From positions 3,382,501 to 3,446,500 of the forward strand of contig NC_081331.1 in the NCBI RefSeq assembly GCF_022539665.2: a stretch of 64,000 nt of DNA, written 5' to 3'. Of the stretch, positions 23,411 through 34,526 are shown piece after piece. How positions within the stretch are numbered: the stretch's first letter is position 1; every line of letters starts with the position of its first letter. This stretch comes from Daphnia carinata (Eukaryota; Arthropoda; Branchiopoda; Diplostraca; Daphniidae). A program made the position numbers and the translations under genes. The notes beneath the pieces were generated by a model. It had not been told where the DNA came from. It made no database searches and saw nothing but the letters and a program-made list of their open reading frames with translations.

Positions 23411-26400
23411 TCAAGTTTCCCGCTCTTTCGTGAGCGGCTTGTTGTTCATCTCTTCGCCGAGAATAGTGGCGATTTCGCCCTGCATGAAGGCCCAGGGCAC
23501 ATTGGACCCGGCCAGCGGGCATTTCTCTCCGCTGGGGCAGTAAACCTGATAGAAAAAATAGATAACGAAAAAAAGATATTAAGTTTGAGATAAAAATGTG
23601 TAACTATAAACAAAATGAGTATCTCACCTCCGATCCGGCACCTTGCTGCTTGATGCTATCGCGTGAGCAAGGAAAGCAAAACTTGTGATGCGAGATCGAA
23701 GGGCACTGGACAAAGTGCGTGTCCTCTAACCGCTCCTGACATATGGTGCACTTGAGCGTCGCAGCCGCCGCGGCCGCCGCAGCGGCTGCGACATTCGGCG
23801 GAATGGCGGCTGTTGTTGCGTTGCTACTATTGCTGCTTCCGCTGCCACTGCTTACGCCACTATCTGATCCAGCGTAGTGAGATCCCGGATCGGATGGACT
23901 GGTGCTTGTCGCATTGACCTCGGACGTCGAACCATGGCGACCGTTGCTTACCGTCGCCGCACCGTTGCCAGATGATCGTCGACTTGTGGCCGATCCTATT
24001 TAATCCAATTATCACATAGGTTAGATATCAACATTTTGTCACCTTCGCCCCAAGTTCAAAGTTCAACTGATTACAATAACAAGGTTTTTTTTTAGATGAA
24101 AAAATATTTACCTGACGAACTAGGAGAATGTTGGGATCCCCTTGATGGCGTACGGGATAGTTGGGCCGCTCCGGGCGGCAGTCCGGTTGGCGGACTTCCG
24201 CGCGGTGAATTCGAAACGGGAAGGATTGTATCAGCTACGGAAATGAGCGATTGCATTGGCGATGGCGCTTTGCCTGGATTGGCAGGCGGAGCCGTATTTC
24301 CTCCGCTTGATCCACTGGCGGTTGTAGAAGGCGGATGAGAATGAGACCCAGGTGGGCCACCAGCAAAGGGTGGAGTCGATGAAGGAGGGCCACCGTTGAT
24401 GTTGATGGACGTTGCTGGGTGATGCGGATGCTGCTGCGATGATTGTTGCTGGGATGGTCCGTGGTTGCTAGGTGGCAAAGGGCCGGCTGACGAGTGTGGC
24501 GGCACCATGAGAGGATGGCCTGGCGGAAGCTGGTGAGGTCCGCCCGGTGGACTGTTCCTGGTCAACGGAGAAGCCGTCACTCCTCCACGATTTCCACCAC
24601 CACCACCTCCGGCTGCAGACGGAATTCCGGGAAATACTGGCAAAAATCAATACATGATGTTTAAACGTTGAATTCAAAAAACAAAACAAAAAAAATCTAT
24701 AATGGACGGGGAAAAACTGGTTTGCTTAGATTTGGTCCCGTTCGTAGAAAAACACTCGGAAAACCGGCTATGTGTTGAGAAAGCCAGGAGCAGTTATCAG
24801 GTTTATTCCAGCGGAAAAATCATTTTCTGATTTGTTTTTTGTTTCTCTTTCTAACGCCCATGTTCCTTTTTTATTTTTTTCTTAAATCGTAGACTGCATT
24901 TATTTGTAGACAACTATTAAAAAAAAACCGGTTCAACTTGCTTACCCCGCAGCGTCTGTTGCTGATCACGCGTAATGTTGTAATGGTTCGAAGACTTTCC
25001 AAAACTCGAATTAAATTATCATAAAACATTCTGCCAATTTAACTACAATATTCTCATCCTACGCCGTCGTCATAAAATAAACACAAATTGTCAGAGGGTC
25101 AATGTACTGACGTAGTACGTATGTGTGTGTTTCCGTCTGAGTCACGCCGAGCACATGTGCGACAACTGGCGACAGAATCCCGCTGCCTAATTTTATCCAA
25201 CAAGAAAAAACAGAAGGCTCAAGGCTATTACCCCGCTGGCATATGATGGTGGACGGAACGCTTTCGTATATATGACGTCATTTTTTACTATGTGGCATTG
25301 AATCAGCTATAAAGGCTCACAGACCCGCAACTCTACTGCTCCTCTTTTTTTTTTCTCGTTACTATGCGCGCACGAAACCGATCCCGTTCCAGCATATACA
25401 TTTTCACGCCCATTTCGCTTTCAGTCACGCGGTTTTTCCCAACGCAATACATACAAATCATGTTTGAACACAATAAGAAATATAAAAAAAAGTAGTTTTT
25501 TGTTTTAATGAGCCAAACGTGTTGTGGCATCTGGCGGAAGAGTCTGCGGCTATTTCCAATGCCCTGCGTCGTCCCCTTTCACTCTGTTTATAAATGTCCG
25601 CACACGTTTAGCTGAGACTCTTAAAAATAGAAACCTCGACATCAAAAACTCTCTCCTCCTACCTCGAGAGTCCGCTTTTAGGTAACTTGGTACTCGTCCA
25701 AGTTACACATCGATGAAACGCCTGAGGTCAAAATCCCCAAAAATGACGTTTTTGTTATTACCCATTCAGAAAGAAAAAAATAATTTCTTTGACTCTCTAT
25801 TCAGGTTGTCTGTGGTCTGTCCGGCTATAAAGGGGGGAAATTCGCGTACTAGACGGTGAAAACACGGCCTTGAAAGACCCATAAGGGGAAAGGATAATAT
25901 AATTACACATACCTTTATTTGAAGATGTGGCGTCGAAAGAAGCGACCCGAATCGGTCGTTCTTTGTGATTCAATCGCCCGCCATCGCGCGGATCAAATTG
26001 AACGGCCAATCCAGCTGGTAACGAATCTCCACGGGTGAGCTGTGGCCGATATTCAGATATCGTGTCCAGGGCTGATCGTTTCGATCCATCAGCGTGTTGC
26101 AACTGGACCATCATGCCATTGTTCGACAGGTACGAAGTGGCTTGCGATGGAGTGTTGTCATCATCGTCTCGTTCTCTTTTCGGTCCAGCTGAACGACCAT
26201 GTGAATTGATTTGCATATGGTGACCAGAAGAGGGACCGCCACGGACTGATGAACGTGGGTCTGAGTGGTCCAGGGACTCCATTCGTCCCATAATAGTATT
26301 CTGTTGTTGCAATCGAGGCGGATAATCAACTGCCAAGTGTCGAGGCCGTCCTTCGTTAATATGCAGGTAACCGCTTGGAGGTCCAACTGCACCAGGTCCA

Positions 26401-26900
26401 TGAGACGACCGTTGAGACATGGATGGTACACCAGGATGTCCTCCATGATGACCACCGTGAGCGTGAGATGGTAAATTTAATCCATCGGAAGCGTTGCCGT
26501 TTGTTAAATCCGGTGGACGATTTTGAAGCCTTTCGGAGGGATGATTTGATTTGCCTGGACCTGGTGTTGTCGTGATTCGTTGTTCAGCCGGTCCTTGTGG
26601 CCTTTGTGACGACGTAGGGGCAGTGGAAGGTATCGATTCTCCACCTGGGTAGGGACCTCGTTTCATTTGCCTGGCAGACTCGATGACCAGCTCGATCCTG
26701 TCCGGTCCTTCGTAATTGACGCATCCACGGCAGACGGGCTCGCTGAAATCTTGCAGCATAGCCCATGGCGTTCTGGGTAAATCGCAAAGGTAGCAATGCT
26801 GTCGCTTGTTGCTACCCACTAGTCCGGCACCGCCTCCGCCAGACGACGAACTCCCTCCAGCCGCCGACATGTTGGCCGCACTGCTGGCCAACGAAAGCAT
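23411..26900 (-). CDS. IRF2-binding protein family (IRF2BP / Drosophila Pits) transcription co-regulator
   Basis: Nuclear co-regulator; vertebrate members bind IRF2, and fly Pits acts as a transcriptional co-repressor. Four coding exons: 26900-25913, 24636-24112, 23995-23628 and 23545-23411, about 671 residues. The N-terminal zinc finger is diagnostic: [20 protein letters not shown] followed by [15 protein letters not shown]. The C-terminal RING-like finger is [66 protein letters not shown]. The roughly 500 residues between are Pro/Gly/Ser/His-rich and probably disordered, with a poly-Ala run before the RING. The first in-frame ATG is at 26900; another at 26870 would also keep the finger. A non-coding leader exon lies upstream at 30938-31019. 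Confidence 0.95.
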
Positions 26901-29900
26901 CGGCGGCGCACCGGCACTGCAACGAAGATCCACCTTCAGGCAATCAGTTTTTTGTGTGTTTAAACTTAAACTTGAACAATTTGGTGGTAGTTTGCGATGA
27001 ATTTAAACAGAGGCGGTCATCAAAAACATGGCAGTCAATAAGAATTCCTTGCCAACACGCACATACAAACACTAGAATGCACAGTGCACGCCACACACGT
27101 TGTCCAACAGAAATCGATGAGATCGCGGGAAAATGGCGGCACATTCACTTCAATTCGTTTAACAAAAAAACGGGTTTTTTCAAGAATTGGTTAGTACGTC
27201 GCTGAAAACTGCAGAACGACCAACAGACAAGCGTCGAGCGTGACGATCAGTCGACTACTAACACAGAAAAAACTGGCCTTTCCACACACACACACATATA
27301 CACACAGAGGCGCTGAGCGAGGGACTCGCACACGCGCGCACTTCACTACGCGCCTTGAGGGCTTCAACGAGTGGCGCCACAGACGGCAGCTCTCACCATC
27401 AAAGACGCCGTATTTAGAGAGTGGAATGATTCTCGACCAGCTTGTTTTGCTCCTTCGTTTGAAAATCACACGCACAAAAAATCAAACTAGTTTTTCGAGA
27501 AAATGTCGTTAATATATGTTGGGTTTGTTCAAGACGTTGAGTTGCACGGTCAGAACATGAACAAGTCTGAAAACGAGTTCTTTCTCGATAGTCTCCCCCA
27601 CCCGACAGGATGGCCGCCATGGTTTTTTTTGGCTCCGCCCTATACTATATACATGTCCTTGTGTATACGTTGGCCAGCCCTAGTTTTCTCCTTCTTCATC
27701 CCTTTTCATCATGCATTCCACCACTTCCCATTCTTTCTACCCTCCCCCCCTCCTCCTTTTAAAGAAAAATAAGTGTGTTCTTTCCCAAAAAGCAGTAGAC
27801 ACGAAAAGCGGTAAATCGATGCTCGTCGGCCATGTTGGCTGTGACGTCACAGACGGAGTTCTGTGGCCCGGTTCCAAAGAGAAAAGGGCGAGTGGGGAAG
27901 GAGTGGGAATAGGTTGAGGCACGTTTTCTCCCGTTGAGCTATTTGCAGCAGCAAGAGAGAGAGAGAGAGACTCTGTGTGTGTGTGTTGTGTGGACTCATT
28001 CCGTACACACACGCACGCCCAGTTATTTCTTTTGGCCGTGGCCTTGCATTCTCCCCACACACACAGAAGAAAGATGGATGTCTATTTGTGTGTGAGTGTG
28101 CAAGTCGATATGAAAAATTGAGGCAGAAAGAAAAATGGCTCCGACTGTTGGGTACAATTTCCCAATTCTTTTTCTTCTTTCTTTTAAAACCAACTGTATT
28201 TGATGCCTGGAGGGCCATCTTTTTAATACAGGTCAACTAAGGAAAAGTTGTTGAGAGGGAGGGAGGGGGTGAAACATTCCAGGGCCTAAACTAAAAATAG
28301 GATAAACAAAAACCTTTTTTTGGCGGAAGAAAGAAAAATTGTTTTAAAGCAATAAACTAGAAAGGCCTTGGAAATCGACGAAACGTGAAAATGTCCAACG
28401 GATCGGAACGTTGAAAATCTTTCAAGTGTGTCGCCGAATTATTAGCCGATAGAAACAAAAATAAAAACAGGTTTCAGCGAAAATGTATCTACACAAATAC
28501 TTGGCAGCATGGACTGCGGACTGTGACGCAACTTGGCCTCAATTTTTCCTTTTTTTCTGTTTATTTTTTTTTTCCTTAAAAGCAAAAATGAGTTCTTTTG
28601 TTTATTATTCAGACGACGGCGCGCAGATCGCCGCCCTTTTTATCACGAGGGACGAATGAATGCAGGAAACGTGTGGCCATTTTTACACAAAAACACGCAT
28701 CCTATCAGCGTGAAAGGGAAACAAGATACGGGCAGGCAGCAGACGTCATCACGTGGCTTGCATTTTATCGATCAGTGTAAAGTTTAACTTTGAAACAATT
28801 TTCTTTTCCACAGGGCGTCTCTCGGTCGTCGGAAAGGAGGTGGCTAAAGAAATAGTGATAAAAGGACATGGAATGAAAGAACACAAAGAAGGTCTGATTA
28901 GATAGGGGGGAGGGCTCTTTCTGGGTGGTGATTGGTCACGGGTAAGTGACGTCAGCATATTTTGCTTTTATAGTTCTTCCCTTTTTCGCTAAAGCCCTTT
29001 TCAGAAAAAAATTTGGGGTTTATCTGTTTACAACCCCTCAGGGGACGAATGGGCGCAGGTCATGGAAGCCCCAGCCAGCTGGGGCCATTGTTGTGACGTC
29101 ACAGACCACCTTGAGGCGTCGTGCCAGCCACACATCCGTCGTCTGCTGACGCAGTAACGCGTCGCATGATTTTTCTTTTTGGTGTGTGTAACTCTCTCAC
29201 GGATGCCGGTTTCACGCGATTTGCTCGACTACATATTTCAACAATGAAACACAAGAAGAAATCAATAGTGATATTTTCATGTGTCAAACTGCGCATGTGC
29301 CGGAAGTTTTCGTCGGCACTCGATGGCCACAACGAATCGATAATGACGCAGCTTCGACTTTGAACGGGCACGATCGATTTTGATTGGTGTGTAGGAAAGA
29401 AAAAACGAAGCGGTTCAACGAACCAAAACATGAAATCGATATCTAAGAGGAAAAATAAAAACTTTCACTCCGTATTTAAGCTCGTATAAAAATATGATCT
29501 AATCCCTTTTTGGGATGAAAGCCAAAAGTGTGTAGCAGCGAAAAAAAAAAATGGCACGGTCACGAAATGAATAAAGAAATGGCGTGCGTGCAGGGTTGAA
29601 TCGTGAGAGGCCATTGATTACCATACGTCTTTGAATGTAAATAAATTAAGATAGGGAAAACGTGACTGAGGCTGCAGCTCAAGTCTTCATCAAGATATTT
29701 ATTTTAACTAGAATTTCTCTTTCTAAACACAAGAAAACATGATCCATCAAAGACGAGAAAAACCAGTTTCCAAACTTTTTAGCCCACAGCCACAGACCTT
29801 GATGGCGCCTTATATGGCCATCTTTCTCTCTTTAGATATTTAAATTCTTTTGCCATCAACAGCTTTTTTTCCCTCTACCTTTTTCGTTCGCAACGACGGC

Positions 29901-30857
29901 CATATAGGGCACACCATGGTCTCTAATCCGGTTCTTTTTTATCCTTCAATTTTTTTTTTGATAATATTTAAGCAAACTTTTACACGAGTCTCGGTATCAA
30001 CGCCATATCGTGCGATTTTGGGACACTTTTTTAACCTTGACCTTGAACTTTCAAATTGTTTTTTTTTTATGGATTAAACTCTTTCACAGATAGGGTCAAC
30101 AGTCAAAAGAGGTCAAAAGAGGTCGTTCAACCGTTAATTGGAAGACCGTTTGGGGTCCGGGGAAGGTCCCGTTTAAAGAGAAAAAATAAAAAAAAAGACA
30201 ATGGAATTTATTTTTGGTTTGTCTACTACACAAATAATAACAAAGAGGACACAGGACCAACTGTTGTTGGCACTCGGTGCTGCTCCAGGCCATGACGTCA
30301 TATCCGCCTAGCGGGAAAGAAAAGAAACGGCCACAACAACGGGCTTACCGCAAGAGAGGAAAAACAAAAAATAAACCGATAAAAATGAAACAACTTCCCT
30401 TCAAGCGTGAATTTCTTCCAGTCACACACAATCGAGGAAAAAAAAAAGCCTCACAATCGAGAGCCTCGCGGCATTGGGCCAGTAAAGAAAGAAGAGAAAG
30501 AAGCCCATTTGTTATTGTTGTTGTGGGGAAACGTTCTCAAGGCTACGGTGAAAGGAACCGTGACTCCATCTTGTGGCTGGCCATTTGAAAGGGAAAAAAA
30601 TCGCGCCGTCTTTACCAGGAAGTCGTCACGATTTCTGACTTTATGGCAATTTTCATTTTATCACATTTGGAGAAAACAATCTTATGTTGGGCACACCGTA
30701 TTCTCTTGTAACAAAAAAGAAAACCTGCATCAAAATTACAGTCACGCCCTTTTCTGTTGGAATCATTGTTGAAGATTGTCCTCGATTCGACAAAAGAAAA
30801 CAGATCAAAATCCTAAACAGACCTTGATTGAAATTCTCAGCTTGTCCCATGACGTCA
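25273..30857. promoter_or_regulatory. Cluster of six perfect CRE/ATF palindromes (TGACGTCA)
   Basis: TGACGTCA is present at 25273, 27842, 28947, 29094, 30293 and 30850; a seventh is at 21622. I saw none elsewhere in the window. Two of them sit in near-identical contexts (GTGACGTCACAGAC at 27841 and 29093). CREB/ATF bZIP dimers bind this octamer. All six lie around the first exons and leader intron of the IRF2BP gene. Confidence 0.6.
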
Positions 30858-30937
30858 TGATACGGTCCTTGTGACACAACACGCGAAGAGGATTCTAAGA
30901 TGCCCTGATTTAGAGTCGTTCTCCTAAATTGTCTTAC
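26901..30937. other. IRF2BP leader intron / regulatory region
   Basis: About 4 kb without a coding exon. An acceptor at about 26934 (gcctgaag) fits the start of the coding exon. The stretch is rich in microsatellites: CA at about 27283-27306, GA then GT at about 27955-27985. It holds five perfect TGACGTCA palindromes and one CArG-type box (CCTTATATGG, 29808-29817). It looks like promoter or enhancer DNA rather than a gene. Confidence 0.5.
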
Positions 30938-31019
30938 CTGCGTTTGTATGGAGCGGGGATCTTGAGGGAATTCTGGACGTCACGAGTAGATGCTTTCCAC
31001 TCCAAATCGACAAGTTTTC
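30938..31019 (-). other. Probable non-coding 5' leader exon of the IRF2BP gene
   Basis: An 82-nt segment flanked by a strong acceptor (ccttttcag) and a strong donor (CGCAG/gtaaga) on the minus strand. All tests of coding continuity with the IRF2BP exon meet a TGA, so it is best read as an untranslated exon. Promoter and first exon would then lie at about 31.1-31.6 kb, divergent from Tim9. Confidence 0.5.
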
Positions 31020-31691
31020 CTGAAAAGGAAAAAAATAAATAAATAAAAGTAATTTTTACATTCGAATCACACACAAAAATATAAAGGGAAAAAAATAAGT
31101 TAAAGTCACTTCACCCATCTTATTTTCTTGGAAAAAACGACAACAACACACAAAAAAAACAAACCTTGGCTGCAATGTTATAACAATGTTGATTAGCATG
31201 CAACTCTCATTCGACTACTTCACGAGGAAATAAAATTGTTTGAATGATGGGAGGTCTGGCAACGACTTATGAAAAGGTAAATGAAACCCTTCCAGGCTTC
31301 GTTTTTTGGTTGTTCGAGTTTATTTATCGTTAAAACGATCGAAATGACCTTACCTCACGCTGCCGGCTTCTCTGACTCACTCGAACGCAACGCGTTAACC
31401 GAAGAAATTCACCCGCGAAACACACAACACGAAAAACTGTATTTAATGGCCGATAAATGCGAAACTTTCACAGCCAACTCGGCGCCCGTTGGGTGTTCAC
31501 ACAGGCATCGACTGTTCAAAACTGAGGTAAACATTTTAGGATGCAGCTGCAACCACTTCCTTTTTTAATCTAACATCAGGTGGCAGCATGTCATAGTGGT
31601 AGAAATTCGACATGGAGGAAATAAAACACGAGGAAACGTTGTCTGCTACTGAAACATTAGTGCCAACCAAAACGAATTCTCATTTTAAACA
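31020..31691. other. Divergent promoter interval, IRF2BP / Tim9
   Basis: No coding exon is supported, though a 95-codon open frame crosses it. Leftward IRF2BP and rightward Tim9 transcription must both begin in or near this interval. Confidence 0.4.
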
Positions 31692-32280
31692 ATGACTTCC
31701 GAAATAGTCGACGCGGCAAAAATTGAAGCAGAACAAATTAAATCGGTAATTATTCGTATTTTTCTTGTGATCAAAAATTTGTGTTCGATTCTCAAAGTTA
31801 AGTGCTGTCTCATTGATCCCACAAAAGCTATCCTTCCGTTGCCACCACCTAAACTGTGTCGTTTATTTTAATTTCTTCTCAAAGTATTCAGGGTTCTCAT
31901 TCTGTTCCTGTGGCTGTCACACACTAGTTTTTAGATCTTGTATTTATTTTCTCCAAAATTTTGATTTTCTGGTATATAAAAATTTATTTTACTTTTTTAA
32001 CAGTTCCGGGATTTCCTCTTCTCATACAACAAACTTTCTGAGCTCTGCTTTGTAGACTGTGTTTGGGACTTCACCTCCAGGACTATCAGAGATCAAGAAG
32101 TAAATTAAAGGAATTTTTTTTTTATTAATGACTATATTTTTTTTTCTGTACTAGAACAACTGTGCAGTCAATTGTGCAGAGAAATTTCTTAAAGCAAACC
32201 AGCGGATATCCCAACGTTTCCAAGAATTTCAAGTCATATCTAATGAAAATGCGTTGGCAATGGCCAAGAAGGCAGGATAA
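31692..32280 (+). CDS. Tim9: Mitochondrial import inner membrane translocase subunit Tim9
   Basis: Small intermembrane-space chaperone that, with Tim10, escorts hydrophobic carrier proteins to the TIM22 complex. Three exons: 31692-31745, 32004-32099 and 32155-32280, giving 91 residues, the normal length. The twin CX3C motif is present (CFVDC and CAVNC), with the conserved surroundings FRDFLFSYNKLSELCF and RISQRFQEFQ. The start at 31692 is the only ATG in frame. It is transcribed divergently from the IRF2BP gene. Confidence 0.95.
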
Positions 32281-32320
32281 GTCTGTTTTTCATGTGTTCA
32301 TGTAGATTTCCAGTTTTCCT

Positions 32321-32326
32321 AATAAA
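32321..32326 (+). terminator. Polyadenylation signal of Tim9
   Basis: AATAAA lies about 40 bases after the Tim9 stop codon. Confidence 0.6.
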
Positions 32327-32834
32327 TAATTAATCAAATTTGATATTCTCGCCTGATACAAATCATTTGTTAGCAGCACGACAATTTGCATGTCTTCCCC
32401 CACGCTGGGGCTTAATAAGGAAATATCGGGTTGTACAGGTTATTCACCTTATGCCAGTGAAATTGCCTATTTTTTTTTTACCATGAAGCCGATCATGGGA
32501 AAACCCATATCCTTTCTATAGTTGTATTTGTACCCCTCGAAAAAATGAAAGTTGAAATAATTATGCGGATAAGTCAAGCGCATTACCGGTGGCGGGATAT
32601 CAAACCGCACCGCCGCCCAAACAAATAATTGGAGGAAAATCTCTGCTTGTAACGGTATTTGGCGGATATATTTTTTATTTCTTGTTAGAATGCAAGTACG
32701 CTTAAGACATTTTTGATTCTGTAGACACTGACTGTTGTGGATGTGTAAAGGGTTCTCCATTTCACTCAGGTGGTAGATAGCGTCTGGAATGGTGTTAGGT
32801 GTTTAATACTATTTTCAGAAAACTGTGCTTCCTA
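32327..32834. other. Spacer between Tim9 and the small orphan gene
   Basis: No supported exon; AT-rich. A minus-strand open frame at 32467-32760 has no recognisable features or splice context. Confidence 0.4.
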
Positions 32835-33301
32835 ATGTTTAAACTATACCGTTTCATGCTGCCTTTTTTGGCCGTCAGTTGTTGGATACCAGTAAGTCAA
32901 ATAATTTGCTTATGTCTTTGTTGATATTTTGAATGACAATCATGCAAAAAAATACTAAAAAACTAGCGAGAGTCAAACAGTTTTCCGACATCCGAGGAGC
33001 TCAATCCGAAGGAATCAATTCCAGTTAATAACAATGACGAGGTACTTTTAAAAATCCTGTTCAAATCATTTTATATGTATGATTGGCCTAGTTACAAAAC
33101 GGATTTGTGCGGTATAAAAAATAGATTAATATCAAGAAGTCAACCGATCAGGATTTGAATAGCAACTTGCCGAGAGATGCAGCAGACGTAGTCGGAATTC
33201 TGATTGACGTTGTTTACAGCCTGAATCAGACGCTTTTGTATGGCGCTTCGTTCCTTCGAATAATTAAATGGTTCCTCTTCATCCTCAAATTCATCGGCTA
33301 A
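32835..33301 (+). CDS. Small secreted or membrane-active orphan protein, 98 residues
   Basis: Three exons: 32835-32891 (ends A/gtaagt), 32967-33041 (ends GAG/gtactt) and 33137-33301 (after atcaag). All introns are phase 0 and the frame is open from ATG to TAA. A hydrophobic N-terminus (FMLPFLAVSCW) looks like a signal peptide. A short polar, acidic linker (SEELNPKESIPVNNNDEK) follows. The C-terminal 35 residues are strongly hydrophobic with basic residues (SFLRIIKWFLFILKFIG). I do not recognise it. The third exon is also open on the minus strand (33140-33328), so the coding strand is not certain. Confidence 0.45.
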
Positions 33302-33784
33302 AGCAAAATTAAACTCACGCTCATCCATAAAACATTTCGTACTCTTTTTGTTTCATAACGTTTCGCCCATGTTCCAAACCCGTTTATATTGATTTGTAAC
33401 TTCCCACGTAGGCCAAAAAGAAATAAAAAGTTTTGTTATGTTAACGGCCAATATATTGAAAATAAAGAAGACTAAGAAAGATATACCCATCAAACGGATG
33501 GAGGTACTACCTACCTGTACAGGTATACCAGAAAAAATGGGGAAGGAGATGCGGAAGCCTTGAAGGCATATGTCTTCAACCTCGTTTAGTTACCCTGTTA
33601 TTCTTCGGGTCATATCATATGCTGGCGAGCTGTCATTGTGGAACAACACTAGTGGTTTGTGTGGAGAACATATCATTTATCGCTCCAGCTAAGAAGACGT
33701 GTCACACTTATTCAATAGCCCCAAGACAACTGGACAAATCAACAAACCAGGGCGAATTACGTTAACTTTGCATTTGTGGTATAC
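33302..33784. other. Spacer before the Delta-like gene
   Basis: No supported exon. Contains the upstream region of the rightward secreted EGF gene. Confidence 0.4.
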
Positions 33785-34526
33785 ATGGAACCATACAATT
33801 TACAACGTTGGATCGTATTTGTGCTGGTATTTGTGGAACTGCCCATGGCTGCGGAAGGAGCCAGATTACGGAAAACGGTGCCGACTCCCACTTCGTCATG
33901 GCAGCGCCAGGTATTTAGACCAAGTAGATTAAGAAGTTTTTCTTGTTATTATAACATCCTTTATGCACATCGAAAATGTTCTCAAGATAGGCATGCGATG
34001 CAAAAGAAGGCAAGCAAGCGGTGCACTTCACGTGTACGCCCGATGGCCAAATCCAATGTTTCGAAGGGTGGACGGGTGACTTGTGCAATGTCCCCATTTG
34101 CAAGAAAGGTTAGGATACTTAAAGCATTTACCTAGAACATTGTAATACAATACGAGAATGGCTGATGGCCTTCCTGTAATAGGCTGCGATCCCCTGAATG
34201 GACACTGCAAGTTACCAGGAGAATGCCGCTGCAAGTTAGGTAGAACTCTAATCTTTTTGTTTTACCAACTCATTTCCCAGAAGGAAAACATGTTTATATT
34301 GATTCAATGAGTAGGATTTTCTGGTGAACTTTGCCGCGATTGCGCTTTGTTGCCCGGATGCGTTCACGGGACGTGCAACAAGAGCTTCGAGTGCCAATGC
34401 AAACCAGGATGGACCGGCCTCTTTTGTTCTCAAGGTACCGACCATTCTATGAAGAACCAACAGGTTGCTAACCGGAAGCTTCTTGATTTCTTGTCCTCAT
34501 TCCGAAGATCGAAACCCGTTCAATAA
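33785..34526 (+). CDS. Small secreted Delta/Serrate-like protein (partial DSL plus EGF repeats)
   Basis: Four exons: 33785-33910, 33991-34108, 34183-34239 and 34315-34526, 170 residues, with all phases consistent. The N-terminus MEPYNLQRWIVFVLVFVELP is a signal peptide. Next is the C-terminal half of a DSL module (VHFTCTPDGQIQCFEGWTGD, LCNVPIC). Two EGF repeats of the type that follows DSL in Notch ligands come after it: GCDPLNGHCKLPGECRCKLG and CALLPGCVHGTCNKSFECQC. The protein ends in a short basic tail (RRSKPVQ) with no transmembrane segment. Full Delta or Serrate ligands are membrane-bound and several times longer. It resembles a stand-alone secreted DSL protein that could modulate Notch; that role is inference. 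AATAAA overlaps the stop codon (34522-34527). Confidence 0.8.

Noticed and set aside
33140..33328. 62-codon acidic frame on the minus strand
   Set aside because: Overlaps exon 3 of the 98-residue plus-strand gene, which has three exons with matching phases; the minus frame has no such support.
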